From assembly GCF_006740045.1 (NCBI RefSeq), contig NZ_AP019749.1, positions 4,235,001-4,299,000 on the forward strand: a stretch of 64,000 nucleotides of DNA, in the 5' to 3' direction. The translations under genes were made by a program, and so were the position numbers. Position 1 is the first letter of the stretch, and every line of letters starts with the position of its first letter. Origin of the DNA: Comamonas terrigena NBRC 13299. Its GTDB lineage: Bacteria > Pseudomonadota > Gammaproteobacteria > Burkholderiales > Burkholderiaceae_C. Positions 33,870 to 43,048 of this stretch are shown here, one piece after another. The notes under the pieces were generated by a model. The model was not told the origin of the DNA and did not search any database. It saw only the letters and a list, made by a program, of their open reading frames with translations.

Positions 33870-33904
33870 ACCGACCAGTCGGTAGCGCGCTTGACTTAAC
33901 TCAA
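33870..33904. promoter_or_regulatory. Two adjacent palindromes before the efflux operon
   Basis: ACCGACCAGTCGGT (33870-33883) is a perfect 6+2+6 dyad. TTGACTTAACTCAA (33891-33904) is a second near-perfect dyad whose first six bases also read as a consensus -35 element. The first is of the size and type bound by TetR repressors; overlap with promoter elements suits repression. Direct binding is inferred. Confidence 0.6.
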
Positions 33905-34003
33905 GGCAGGCCCGAGGCTTGGCAATGACACTGTCAAGTAACAAGGGCCATGGTCCCGTGGCCCATGTGCCGGTCTTGAACTGGCCATACCGAGTGCCTT
34001 GCC

Positions 34004-35449
34004 ATGCAACCACCTGTATTTACGCCCCTCTTGGGTCGCCCCACCTGGGTCGCTGCCGTGCTGTGCACCGCCTTGCTCAGTGGCTGTGCCCCGGGTGCCC
34101 GGCCACTGGCCCAGCCCGACACGGCCCTGCCCGGCCAGTGGCCCACAGACAGTCCTGTCGGCAGCACCGCCGCTGCAGATGCCGTCCTGCCGGACTGGCG
34201 CGCCATGGTGCAGGATCCCACGCTGGCCCAGCTGCTGGAACAGAGCCTGGCCCACAACCACGATCTGCGTCTGGCCTTGCTGCGCGTGGAAGAGGCCCGT
34301 GCCGCCCATGGCATCCAGCGGGCCGACCGTTTTCCCACGCTGGCGGTGGGCAGCAGCCACGCCCGCGCCCGCGTGCCGGGTGACCTGAATGTCAGCGGCC
34401 GCCCGGTCACCGGCAGCGACCACGAGGTGTTCGTGGGCCTCAACAGTTGGGAGCTGGACCTGTGGGGCCGCGTGCGCAGCCTGGACGAAGCCGCCCTGCA
34501 GCAGTACCTGGCCACTGCCGCAGGCGCCCGGGCCACCCAGCTCAGCCTGCTGGGCCAGGTGGCGCGCAGCTACCTGGCGCTGCGCGAGCTGGACGAACGC
34601 CTGCGCCTGGCGCGCAGCACCGTCGAGAGCCGGGCAGAAACGCTGCGCATCTTCACCCGCCGCTATGAAGTGGGCAGCATCTCCAAGTACGCGCTGACCC
34701 AGGTGCAAAGCCTGCACAACCAGGCGCTGTCGCTGGCCGTCTCGCTGGAACAGGAACGTGCCCAGATCGCCCACAGCCTCGCGCAGCTGACGGGCCAGCC
34801 CACGGCCCAGCTGGCCGAACTGCCGGCCTTGCCTGCAGGGGCCTCCGTGTTCCGCGCCGTGCCGGTGGGCCTGCCCTCGGCCCTGCTGCAGGCCCGGCCG
34901 GACATCGTCGCGGCCGAGTACCAGCTGCAAGCAGCCCACGCCCAGGTGGCCGCCGCACGCGCCGCGTTCTTTCCGCGCATTGCACTGACCGGCAGCTTTG
35001 GTACGGCCAGCGCCCAGCTCGACGGGCTGTTCGGCTCCGGCAGCCAGGCCTGGACCTTTGCCCCCAGCATCTCGCTGCCGATCTTCGATGGCGGCCGCCG
35101 CAGCGCCAACCTGGACCTGGCGGCCGTGCGCCAGCACAGTGCCGTGGCCAGCTACGAGCGCAGCGTGCAGACCGCTTTCCGCGAAGTCTCCGATGCACTG
35201 TCCGCCCGCCACCACCTGGCCCGCCAGACCCAGGTGCAGCGCGACAACCTGCAGGTGCTGCAGGAACGCGCCCGCCTGGCCCAGCTGCGCTACGACAACG
35301 GCGCCTCGCCCTATCTGGATGTGCTGGATGCCCAGCGCGACCTGCTCACCGCCGCCCAGCAGGCGGTGCAGGCCCATTACGCGCTGCAGACCGCCCAGGT
35401 CAGCCTGTACACGGCCCTGGGTGGCGCACCGGCCCCCGTGAACCCCTAA
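34004..35449 (+). CDS. NodT-type outer membrane efflux lipoprotein, 481 aa
   Basis: Outer-membrane channel subunit of an export system (outer membrane factor, TolC/OprM class). Signal peptide with lipobox LLSGC, lipidated cysteine at C28. Two repeated OEP halves are seen, each with long alpha-helical stretches: residues about 60-260 and 270-475. Landmarks are LNSWELDLWGRVRS, RPDIVAAEYQLQAAHAQVAAARAAFFPRIALTGSFG and LPIFDGGRRSANLDLA. First gene of a tight operon: the adaptor gene starts 15 bases after its stop. It would connect the periplasmic adaptor to the outside. Confidence 0.93.
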   Translation: MQPPVFTPLLGRPTWVAAVLCTALLSGCAPGARPLAQPDTALPGQWPTDSPVGSTAAADAVLPDWRAMVQDPTLAQLLEQSLAHNHDLRLALLRVEEARAAHGIQRADRFPTLAVGSSHARARVPGDLNVSGRPVTGSDHEVFVGLNSWELDLWGRVRSLDEAALQQYLATAAGARATQLSLLGQVARSYLALRELDERLRLARSTVESRAETLRIFTRRYEVGSISKYALTQVQSLHNQALSLAVSLEQERAQIAHSLAQLTGQPTAQLAELPALPAGASVFRAVPVGLPSALLQARPDIVAAEYQLQAAHAQVAAARAAFFPRIALTGSFGTASAQLDGLFGSGSQAWTFAPSISLPIFDGGRRSANLDLAAVRQHSAVASYERSVQTAFREVSDALSARHHLARQTQVQRDNLQVLQERARLAQLRYDNGASPYLDVLDAQRDLLTAAQQAVQAHYALQTAQVSLYTALGGAPAPVNP

Positions 35450-35464
35450 CCAAAGTCCACCGCC

Positions 35465-36544
35465 ATGTCCCTGTCCCCCCGTACCCAGAAATCCCTGACC
35501 CTGGTGGCCGTGGCCGCCGCACTGGTGCTGGCCGGCGGCTACGCCTGGAAGCAATGGCAGGCCAGCCATGCCGATGCCGGCCTGGCCAGCGGTAACGGCC
35601 GCATCGAGGCCACCGAGATCGACGTGGCCACCAAGCTCGGCGGCCGGGTCGAAGAGATCCTGGTCACCGAAGGTGCGTTCGTGAAGGCCGGCGAACTGCT
35701 GGCACGCATGCAGATCCACACCCTGCAGGCCCAGCGCGCCGAAGCCGTGGCCGGCAAGGACCGTGCCGTGCACACCGTGGCCGCCGCCAAGGCCCAGGTG
35801 GCGCTGCGCGAAAGCGACCACGCCGCTGCACTGGCCATGGTGAGCCAGCGTGAAGCCGAGCTGGACGCGGCCCGCCGCCGCCTGGCCCGGTCCGAAACCC
35901 TGGCCACGGAAGGCGCCAGCGCCGTGCAGGAGCTGGACGATGACCGTGCCCGCGTGCGCGGCGCCGAAGCCGCACTCAAGGCCACCCAGGCCCAGGCCGC
36001 CGCCGCCAAGGCCGCCATCGAGGCGGCCCGTGCCGACGTCACCGGCTCGGACTCTGCCGTCAAGGCCGCGGCCGCCACCGTGCAGCGCGTCGATGCCGAA
36101 CTGGACGACAGCCAGCTCACCGCACCGCGCGATGCACGCGTGCAGTTCCGTCTGGCCCAGCCCGGCGAGGTGCTGGGTGCCGGCGGCAAGGTGCTGAACC
36201 TGGTGGACCTGTCGGACGTCTACATGGGCTTTTTCCTGCCCGAAACCGTGGCCGGCCGCGTGGCGCTGGGCTCGGAGGTGCGCATCGTGCTGGACGCCGC
36301 GCCGCAATGGGTAATTCCTGCCACCGTGAGCTTTGTGGCCAGCACGGCCCAGTTCACCCCCAAGACCGTGGAAACCGCCAGCGAGCGCCAGAAACTGATG
36401 TTCCGCGTCAGGGCCCAGATCGACCCCGAGCTGCTGCAGAAACACCTCAAGCAGGTCAAGACCGGCCTGCCCGGCCAGGCCTGGGTGCTGGCTGAACCCG
36501 GCGCCCAGTGGCCCGCCCACCTGCAGGTGAAGCTGCCGGAGTAA
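35465..36544 (+). CDS. HlyD-family periplasmic adaptor, YhiI-like, 359 aa
   Basis: Membrane-fusion protein linking inner-membrane ABC exporter and outer-membrane channel. One membrane helix (about 9-26), first biotinyl-lipoyl half near GNGRIEATEIDVATKLGGRVEEILVTEGAFVKAGELLARM, a long alanine-rich coiled coil (about 90-205), the second lipoyl half (about 210-235: LTAPRDARVQFRLAQPGEVLGAGGKVLNLVD) and a beta-barrel domain with the DLSDVYMGFFLPE start. Homologous by eye to E. coli YhiI. The next gene begins six bases after the stop, so translation is likely coupled. Confidence 0.92.
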   Translation: MSLSPRTQKSLTLVAVAAALVLAGGYAWKQWQASHADAGLASGNGRIEATEIDVATKLGGRVEEILVTEGAFVKAGELLARMQIHTLQAQRAEAVAGKDRAVHTVAAAKAQVALRESDHAAALAMVSQREAELDAARRRLARSETLATEGASAVQELDDDRARVRGAEAALKATQAQAAAAKAAIEAARADVTGSDSAVKAAAATVQRVDAELDDSQLTAPRDARVQFRLAQPGEVLGAGGKVLNLVDLSDVYMGFFLPETVAGRVALGSEVRIVLDAAPQWVIPATVSFVASTAQFTPKTVETASERQKLMFRVRAQIDPELLQKHLKQVKTGLPGQAWVLAEPGAQWPAHLQVKLPE

Positions 36545-36550
36545 GCGCGC

Positions 36551-39319
36551 ATGGCCATCTCCCTCTCCGCCCCGCCTGCGGCCCGGCTGCAGGATGTGCA
36601 CCTGCGCTATGGCGCCACCGAGGCGCTGCGCGGCATCACGCTGGACATTCCCGCGGGCGGCATGGTGGGCCTGATCGGCCCGGACGGCGTGGGCAAGTCC
36701 AGTCTGCTGTCGTTGCTGTCCGGCGCCCGCGCGGTGCAGCAGGGCGAAGTCTGGGCGCTGGGCGGCGACATGCGCAGCAAGGCGCACCGCGACCGCGTCT
36801 GCCCCCGCATCGCCTACATGCCCCAGGGCCTGGGCAAGAACCTGTACCCCACGCTGTCGGTGGAAGAGAACCTGCAGTTCTTCGGTCGCCTGTTCGGCCA
36901 CGATGCGGCCGAGCGCCGCGCCCGCATCGACGATCTGACGCAGAGCACCGGCCTGAAGAAATTCCTGCAGCGTCCGGCCGGCAAGCTCTCGGGCGGCATG
37001 AAGCAGAAGCTGGGGCTGTGCTGTGCACTGATCCACGATCCGGACCTGCTGATCCTGGACGAGCCCACCACCGGCGTCGACCCGCTGGCCCGCGCCCAGT
37101 TCTGGGATCTGATCCAGCGCATCCGCACCACCCGCCCGCAGATGAGCGTGCTGGTGGCCACGGCCTATATGGACGAGGCCCAGCGCTTTGACTGGCTGGT
37201 GGCCATGGACGACGGCCTGGTGCTGGACACCGGCACACCGGCCGAGCTGCTGGCACGCACCGCCACGCAGTCGCTGGAGGCGGCATTCATTGCCCTGCTG
37301 CCCGAAGCCAAGAAGCGCGGCCACGCCGAAGTGGTGATTCCCCCGCTGCCCGCCGGCACCGGCGGCGCGGAAGACATCGCCATCGAGGCCCAGGACCTGA
37401 CCATGCGCTTCGGCGATTTTGTCGCCGTGGACCATGTGAACTTCCGCATCCGCCGGGGCGAGATCTTTGGTTTTCTCGGCTCCAACGGCTGCGGCAAGTC
37501 CACCACCATGAAGATGCTGACCGGCCTGATGCCGGCCAGCGAAGGCCAGGCCTGGCTGTTCGGCAAGGCCGTGAATCCCAACGACATCGCCACGCGCAAG
37601 CGCGTGGGCTACATGTCGCAGGCGTTTTCGCTCTACGGCGAGCTGACGGTGGAACAGAACCTGGTGCTGCACGCCCGGCTGTTCCACGTACCCGAAGCCG
37701 ATGTGCCGGCACGCGTGCAGGAGATGCTGGAGCGTTTCGGCCTGACCGGAGAGCGCCAGGACCTGCCCGACAAGCTGCCCCTGGGCCTGCGCCAGCGCCT
37801 GTCGCTGGCCGTGGCCATGGTGCACCGGCCCGAACTGCTGATCCTGGACGAGCCCACCTCGGGCGTGGACCCGGTGGCGCGCGACCAGTTCTGGCGCCTG
37901 CTGGTGGAGCTGTCGCGCCGCGACCGCGTGACCATCTTCATCTCCACCCACTTCATGAACGAGGCCGCACGCTGCGACCGCATGTCGATGATGCACGCCG
38001 GCAAGGTGCTGGACAGCGACACGCCCGCCGCGCTCACCGCCAAGCGCGGCGCAGCCACCCTGGAAGAGGCCTTCATCGGCTATCTGGTCGAAGCCTCGGG
38101 CGAGGCGGCGCCGCAGCTCGATGCCCCCAAGGACGCCGCCCCCTCGACGGCCGCCCCTGCCGCCACGGCGCCGGATGCCGGCAAGGCCCCTGCCCGCTTC
38201 AGCCTGCAGCGCCTGTGGAGCTATCTGTGGCGCGAATCGCTGGAGCTGCAGCGCGACCCGGTGCGCGCCACGCTGGCCCTGGTCGGGTCGCTGGTGCTGA
38301 TGGTGGTGATCGGCTTTGGCATCAGCATGGATGTGGAGGACCTGAAATTCGCCGTGCTGGACCGCGACCAGAGCACGCTGAGCCAGAGCTACACGCAAAG
38401 CCTGTCGGGTTCGCGCTACTTCATCGAACAGCCTCCGCTGACCTCCTACGAGGACCTGGACCAGCGCATGCGCAGCGGGGCGATCGCGCTGGCCATCGAG
38501 ATCCCGCCGGGCTTTGGCCGCGACGTGCTGCGCGGCAGCCCGGTGGCCGTGGGCGCCTGGTTCGACGGCGCCATGCCCCAGCGTGGCGAGACCGTCAAAG
38601 GCTATGTGCAGGGCATGCACCAGCACTGGCTGGTCCAGCAGGTGCGCGAGCGCACGGGGGTCAGCATAGGCAGCCAGGTTTCCATCGAAACGCGCTTTCG
38701 CTACAACCCGGACGTGAAGAGCCTGCCGGCCATGGTGCCGGCCGTGATTCCCATGCTGCTGCTGATGTTCCCCGCCATGCTCACGGCCCTGGCCGTGGTG
38801 CGTGAAAAAGAGCTGGGCTCCATCGTCAACCTGTACGTGACGCCCGTGACCCGCACGGAATTCCTGCTGGGCAAACAGCTGCCCTATGTGGCCCTGGCGC
38901 TGCTGAACTACCTGCTGATGTGCGCCATGGCCGTGTTCGCCTTTGGCGTGCCCATGACCGGCAGCTTTGTGGCGCTGACGCTGGCCGCCGTGCTGTTTGC
39001 CATCATCGCCACCGGCATGGGGCTGCTGGCCTCGGCCGTCACGCGCAGCCAGATCGCCGCCCTGTTCTTCGCCATGCTGGGCACCCTGATTCCGGCCACA
39101 CAGTTTTCGGGCCTGACCGACCCGGTCAGCTCGCTGGAAGGCGCGGGCCGCTGGATTGGCGAGATCTACCCCGCCACCCACATGTTCGCCATCAGCCGGG
39201 GCGTGTTCAGCAAGGCCCTGGGCCTGCACGACCTGGGCAGCGCCTATGTGCCGCTGCTGCTGGCCATCCCCGTGATCATGGGCATTGCCATCTGGGCACT
39301 GCCCAAGCAGGAAAAATGA
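36551..39319 (+). CDS. rbbA: RbbA-type fused ABC transporter: two ATPase domains plus permease domain, 922 aa
   Basis: First ATPase (residues about 12-245) has Walker A GPDGVGKS 43-50, signature LSGGM 146-150 and Walker B LLILDE 166-171. The second (about 278-500) has Walker [10 protein letters not shown] 310-318 and Walker B LLILDE 429-434, but its signature reads LPLGLRQ instead of LSGGQ, a variant common in this drug-export subfamily, so the two ATP sites are unlikely to be equal. An alanine/proline linker (about 515-550) leads to an ABC-2 permease of six helices (about 565-920). Length matches E. coli RbbA (911 aa), which was named for ribosome association; as part of an export operon, transport is the more likely role here. 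Substrate unknown. Confidence 0.92.
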   Translation: MAISLSAPPAARLQDVHLRYGATEALRGITLDIPAGGMVGLIGPDGVGKSSLLSLLSGARAVQQGEVWALGGDMRSKAHRDRVCPRIAYMPQGLGKNLYPTLSVEENLQFFGRLFGHDAAERRARIDDLTQSTGLKKFLQRPAGKLSGGMKQKLGLCCALIHDPDLLILDEPTTGVDPLARAQFWDLIQRIRTTRPQMSVLVATAYMDEAQRFDWLVAMDDGLVLDTGTPAELLARTATQSLEAAFIALLPEAKKRGHAEVVIPPLPAGTGGAEDIAIEAQDLTMRFGDFVAVDHVNFRIRRGEIFGFLGSNGCGKSTTMKMLTGLMPASEGQAWLFGKAVNPNDIATRKRVGYMSQAFSLYGELTVEQNLVLHARLFHVPEADVPARVQEMLERFGLTGERQDLPDKLPLGLRQRLSLAVAMVHRPELLILDEPTSGVDPVARDQFWRLLVELSRRDRVTIFISTHFMNEAARCDRMSMMHAGKVLDSDTPAALTAKRGAATLEEAFIGYLVEASGEAAPQLDAPKDAAPSTAAPAATAPDAGKAPARFSLQRLWSYLWRESLELQRDPVRATLALVGSLVLMVVIGFGISMDVEDLKFAVLDRDQSTLSQSYTQSLSGSRYFIEQPPLTSYEDLDQRMRSGAIALAIEIPPGFGRDVLRGSPVAVGAWFDGAMPQRGETVKGYVQGMHQHWLVQQVRERTGVSIGSQVSIETRFRYNPDVKSLPAMVPAVIPMLLLMFPAMLTALAVVREKELGSIVNLYVTPVTRTEFLLGKQLPYVALALLNYLLMCAMAVFAFGVPMTGSFVALTLAAVLFAIIATGMGLLASAVTRSQIAALFFAMLGTLIPATQFSGLTDPVSSLEGAGRWIGEIYPATHMFAISRGVFSKALGLHDLGSAYVPLLLAIPVIMGIAIWALPKQEK

Positions 39320-39540
39320 TGGAACACCGCCCTGCGTCGCTGCCCGCCTTCTCCCCACGCGCTCGCTGCGCGATGGCGGGGCGACGGCCACCTCGCGGCG
39401 GAGCGGCGCCGGCGCGCTGCCGTTGGTACAAGGGTGCCGGGCATGCGACCAGGGCCACCATCCCAGGCATCCCGCCTGCGGGCCCGCCGCCCCGCACGAA
39501 CCACCCAACCATGCAGGGGGAGCCATGCCATGCTGCATAG
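39316..39540 (+). CDS. Possible 74-residue coupled ORF between rbbA and yhhJ
   Basis: An ATG overlapping the rbbA stop codon (ATGA) after AGGAAAA opens a frame of 74 codons that ends 10 bases inside the next gene. The product would be rich in Pro, Arg and Ala, without domain or membrane helix, so it may merely be untranslated spacer in high-GC DNA. It is listed because a 210-base gap is odd in an otherwise tight operon and because both junctions look translationally coupled. I do not recognise it. Confidence 0.2.
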   Translation: MMEHRPASLPAFSPRARCAMAGRRPPRGGAAPARCRWYKGAGHATRATIPGIPPAGPPPRTNHPTMQGEPCHAA

Positions 39541-40657
39541 CCTGAAGAACATCTGGCGCCTGGGCGTCAAGGAACTGTGGAGCCTGTGGCGCGACCCGGT
39601 GATGCTGGTGCTCATCGTCTACACCTTCACCGCCTCGGTCTACACCTCCGCCTCGGCCATGCCCGAGACCTTGCACCACGCGCCCATCGCCATCGTGGAC
39701 CAGGACCAGTCGCCGCTGTCGGCCCGCATCAGTTCGGCCTTCTATCCGCCGCAGTTCATGCCGCCGCAGATGCTGGAATGGCAGCAGGTCGACCCCGGCA
39801 TGGATGCCGGCCGCTTCACCTTTGCCCTGACCATTCCCCCCGGGTTCCAGCGCGACGTGCTGGCCGGCAAGAAGGCCGAGCTGCAGCTGAATGTGGACGC
39901 CACCCGCATGAGCCAGGCGTTTTCGGGCAGCGGCTACATCCAGCAGATCGTCACAGCCGAAATCACTGAATTCACCCAGCGCCACCGCTCGGCCAGCGCG
40001 CTGCCGGTGGACCTGGAGCTGCGTGCGCGCTTCAACCCATCGCTGAACAAGGTCTGGTTCGGCGGGCTGATGCAGATCATCAACAACGTGACCATGCTGT
40101 CCATCATCCTGACCGGCGCGGCCCTGATCCGCGAGCGCGAGCACGGCACCATCGAACACCTGCTGGTGATGCCCGTCACCCCCACCGAGATCATGCTGGC
40201 CAAGGTCTGGTCCATGGGGGCGGTGGTGCTGGTGGCGGCCGGGGTGTCGCTCAATCTGGTGGTGCGCGGCTTTTTGCAGGTGCCGATCGAAGGCAGCATT
40301 CCGCTGTTCATGGCCGGCGCGGCGCTGTGCCTGTTTGCCACCACGGCCATGGGCATCTTCATGGCCACGGTGGCGCGTTCCATGCCCCAGTTCGGCCTGC
40401 TGATGGTGCTGACCCTGCTGCCGCTGCAGCTGCTGTCCGGCGGCATGACCCCACGTGAATCCATGCCCCAGCTGGTGCAGGACATCATGCTGCTGGCGCC
40501 CACCACGCACTTTGTGGAGCTGGGCCAGGCCATCCTCTACCGCGGCGCGGGCCTGGACGTGGTGTGGAAGCCGTTTGCCGCACTGGCCGTGATCGGCGCT
40601 GCCCTGTTCGCCCTGTCCCTCGCGCGTTTTCGAAAGACCATCAGCCAGATGGCCTGA
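39530..40657 (+). CDS. ABC-2 type permease, YhhJ-like, 375 aa
   Basis: Inner-membrane permease partner of RbbA. One N-terminal helix (about 22-42, DPVMLVLIVYTFTASVY), a large extracytoplasmic domain (about 45-175), then five helices in the C-terminal half, with the family phrase GAALIREREHGTIEHLLVMPVTPTEIMLAKVW near residue 195-225 and LLPLQLLSGGMTPRESMP. ATG at 39530 has GGGGGAG upstream. It is the last gene of the export operon, so the complete system (outer membrane factor, adaptor, ATPase/permease, second permease) lies within 6.7 kb. Confidence 0.93.
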   Translation: MLHSLKNIWRLGVKELWSLWRDPVMLVLIVYTFTASVYTSASAMPETLHHAPIAIVDQDQSPLSARISSAFYPPQFMPPQMLEWQQVDPGMDAGRFTFALTIPPGFQRDVLAGKKAELQLNVDATRMSQAFSGSGYIQQIVTAEITEFTQRHRSASALPVDLELRARFNPSLNKVWFGGLMQIINNVTMLSIILTGAALIREREHGTIEHLLVMPVTPTEIMLAKVWSMGAVVLVAAGVSLNLVVRGFLQVPIEGSIPLFMAGAALCLFATTAMGIFMATVARSMPQFGLLMVLTLLPLQLLSGGMTPRESMPQLVQDIMLLAPTTHFVELGQAILYRGAGLDVVWKPFAALAVIGAALFALSLARFRKTISQMA

Positions 40658-40671
40658 CCCGCTAGGCCGCC

Positions 40672-42003
40672 TTAGGGCGCCTTGCCGGAGCGCATCAGGT
40701 GCAGCGCCAGCGCATGGTAGGCCGGCAGCGAGGTGGCGTCGTTGGCCGCATTGCCGGCCACCGGGTGTGATGCAAACCGCGCAATCACCATCTCGGCCTG
40801 GGGATCGATGTAGAGGGTCTGGCCGTGCACGCCGCGCGCGGCAAAGGCACCGTGGGCGTTGTGCGTCACCCACCACATGTTCCGGTACGACCAGCCGGGC
40901 AGCTGGCGGTAGCCGGCCTGCGCAAAATCGGCCGGATTGCCGCCGCGGCGGATGTCGGCCACCGCAGCGGCCGGCAGAATGCGCCGGCCCTGGAACACCC
41001 CGCCATTGCGCAGCATCTCTCCGAACCGTGCCATGTCGCGCAGGCCCAGGTTCAGGCCGCCGCCGGCAAAAGGCGTACCGGTGGCATCCACCGTCATATA
41101 GGCATCCTGCTCGGTGCCCAGCCGGCTCCATATGCGGTCGGACAGCAGCTCGGCCACCGACTGCCCGGACACCCGCGCCAGCACCCAGCCCAGGGCATCG
41201 GTATTGGCCGTGCGGTAGCCAAAGGCCGCGCCATGCGTGCCCAGCGGCTGCACCGTCTGCAGAAACTCGTAATAGCTGCGCGGGCCGTTGTAGTCCGCCG
41301 GCTTGGGCAGCGGGTTGCCTGCGGCCGCATGGGCCCAGACTTCGGCCTTGGGATCGGCATAGTCTTCGCTGAAGCGGATGCCGGTGGTCATGTCCATCAC
41401 CTGGCGCACGGTGGCGCTGCCGAAGGCGGAAGCCGCCAGCTCCGGCACATAGTCGGCCACGCGGCGTGCCGGGTCCAGCCGGCCTTCGGCCACCAGCATG
41501 GCGGCCAGCGTGCCCACGAACGACTTGGTCACCGACATGGCCGCATGCTGGCCCTGGGGCTGCAGCGCGCCGAAGTAGCGCTCGTACACCACGCGGCCGC
41601 GGTGCAGCACCACGATCCCGTCGGTGTAATTGGCGGCCAGCGACTGCTCCCAGCTCATGGGCTGGTCGGACCTCAGGGGCAGGAACTGCAGCGCATCAAT
41701 ATCACGGCGCAACGCACGCGGCAGCGCCACAGGGGCTCCCAGCCCGCGCGACACACTCACCGTGGGCATCAGCTGGCGAAAATGGGCCACGCTCCAGCGC
41801 AGTGCCGGAAAGCGGAAGTACGAACCATCGTCAAAACGCAGCACGCGGTCGGCAGGCGGCGGCGACCCCACCATCCACCCCATGCGGACCGGGTCACTGG
41901 CCGCGGCATCGGGGTAGGCGGTCTGGACCTGGGCCTGCACCCCGGCCGATGCCAGAAGCAGCCATGCACAGGCGACGGAGGAAACACGGTGTGGCAATGT
42001 CAT
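40672..42003 (-). CDS. Serine hydrolase, class C beta-lactamase-like fold, 443 aa
   Basis: Secreted or periplasmic enzyme of the penicillin-binding/class C beta-lactamase superfamily (PF00144). Signal peptide about 1-24 (cleavage at VQA-QVQ). Catalytic motif S157-V-T-K160; a tyrosine motif in FGYRTANTDALGW serves the YxN role; the third motif region reads GVHGQTLYIDP rather than KTG. The arrangement, including YTDGIVVLHRGRVVYERYFG before the nucleophile, resembles 6-aminohexanoate-dimer hydrolase and esterase EstB-like members more than true beta-lactamases. Substrate cannot be assigned. Convergent with the export operon; 132 bases downstream of the sulfonate operon's last gene. Confidence 0.88.
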   Translation of the reverse strand: MTLPHRVSSVACAWLLLASAGVQAQVQTAYPDAAASDPVRMGWMVGSPPPADRVLRFDDGSYFRFPALRWSVAHFRQLMPTVSVSRGLGAPVALPRALRRDIDALQFLPLRSDQPMSWEQSLAANYTDGIVVLHRGRVVYERYFGALQPQGQHAAMSVTKSFVGTLAAMLVAEGRLDPARRVADYVPELAASAFGSATVRQVMDMTTGIRFSEDYADPKAEVWAHAAAGNPLPKPADYNGPRSYYEFLQTVQPLGTHGAAFGYRTANTDALGWVLARVSGQSVAELLSDRIWSRLGTEQDAYMTVDATGTPFAGGGLNLGLRDMARFGEMLRNGGVFQGRRILPAAAVADIRRGGNPADFAQAGYRQLPGWSYRNMWWVTHNAHGAFAARGVHGQTLYIDPQAEMVIARFASHPVAGNAANDATSLPAYHALALHLMRSGKAP

Positions 42004-42135
42004 GGCAGCAGGCTTTCAGAATACGGTGCCCCACAGCACCTCCCTGCATGCTGCCAGAACCTGCCGTCTACCGCCCCGGCAACACCCTTCGGCTCCGCAC
42101 CCAGGCGAACCGCGAGACCGGCGCCCAGGCAGTGC

Positions 42136-43041
42136 TCAGCGCTGCACGCCCCATTTGCGCACCGTCAGGCGCTCCAGCGTGTGAAAGCCCAGGGTCTCCA
42201 CCAGCAGGCCGATGGCGATCACGGTGAGCAGGCCGGCAAACACCTTGTCGGTGTAGAGCTCGTTGCGGTTCTGGAAGATGTACCAGCCCAGCCCGCCTTT
42301 GCCGGAGGAGGCACCGAACACCAGCTCGGCAGCAATCAGCGTGCGCCAGGCAAAGGCCCAGGCGATCTTCAGGCCCGACAGAATCGACGGCAGCGCGGCC
42401 GGAATCAGGATCTGCAGCACATAGCGCACACCGGACAGACCGTAGTTGCGCCCCGCCATGCGCAGCGTCTCGGGCACGGCCTGGAAGCCGGCATAGGTGT
42501 TCAGCGCCAGCGGCCACAGCACCGAATGCACCAGCACGAACAGCAGGCTGCCCTGGCCCAGACCGAACCACAGCAGCGCCAGCGGCAGCAACGCAATCGC
42601 AGGCAGCGGGTTGAACATGCTGGTCAGCGTGGTCAGCAGATCGCGCCCCAGCTGGGTGGACACCGCCAGCGTGGTCAGCACCAGCGCACCGACAATGCCC
42701 AGGGCATAGCCCTGCACCAGCACCACCAGCGAAGCCACGGCCTTGCCCAGCAGTTCGCCGCTGGCCCAGCCTTCCACCAGAGCGCGCACCGTGGCGGTGA
42801 ACGTGGGCAGCAGCAGATCGTTGTCCTGCCACAGCGCCAGCGCCTGCCACAGCGCTGCCAGCACGGCCAGGATCAGCCCCCGGCGCACGGCGGCCAGTCC
42901 CCACAGCCGGGCAAACCAGGACAGGGGCTGGGTGGGTGCGACCGTGCCCAGAGGCTCCAGCGCGCGTTCGTATTCCGGGCGCACCGGCGGCTGGGTGGCC
43001 GCCTGGGGGTTGAGGTCCGGGATGGCGGTGATCGTGCTCAT
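42136..43041 (-). CDS. ABC transporter permease, SsuC/TauC-like, 301 aa
   Basis: Binding-protein-dependent inner-membrane permease (PF00528) for a sulfonate, nitrate or taurine type importer. About six helices from residue 55 onward, and the EAA loop near the C-terminus ([55 protein letters not shown]). A 45-residue hydrophilic N-terminus precedes the first helix. It begins seven bases after the stop of the ATPase gene, so both are clearly cotranscribed. Last gene of the tauD-ssuABC-like unit. Confidence 0.92.
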   Translation of the reverse strand: MSTITAIPDLNPQAATQPPVRPEYERALEPLGTVAPTQPLSWFARLWGLAAVRRGLILAVLAALWQALALWQDNDLLLPTFTATVRALVEGWASGELLGKAVASLVVLVQGYALGIVGALVLTTLAVSTQLGRDLLTTLTSMFNPLPAIALLPLALLWFGLGQGSLLFVLVHSVLWPLALNTYAGFQAVPETLRMAGRNYGLSGVRYVLQILIPAALPSILSGLKIAWAFAWRTLIAAELVFGASSGKGGLGWYIFQNRNELYTDKVFAGLLTVIAIGLLVETLGFHTLERLTVRKWGVQR

Positions 43042-43048
43042 GGCGTGC

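Noticed and set aside
33896..41131. A 2411-codon open frame on the minus strand opposite the NodT-HlyD-RbbA-YhhJ operon
   Set aside because: It is the mirror of G/C-rich third codon positions in the sense genes. The product is a low-complexity run of Gly, His, Gln and Ala with no domain, and it crosses several well-supported genes.
40672..42003. A beta-lactamase resistance gene
   Set aside because: The SxxK motif is present but the KTG motif is replaced and the overall pattern is of an esterase/amide-hydrolase-type serine hydrolase, so resistance is not supported.
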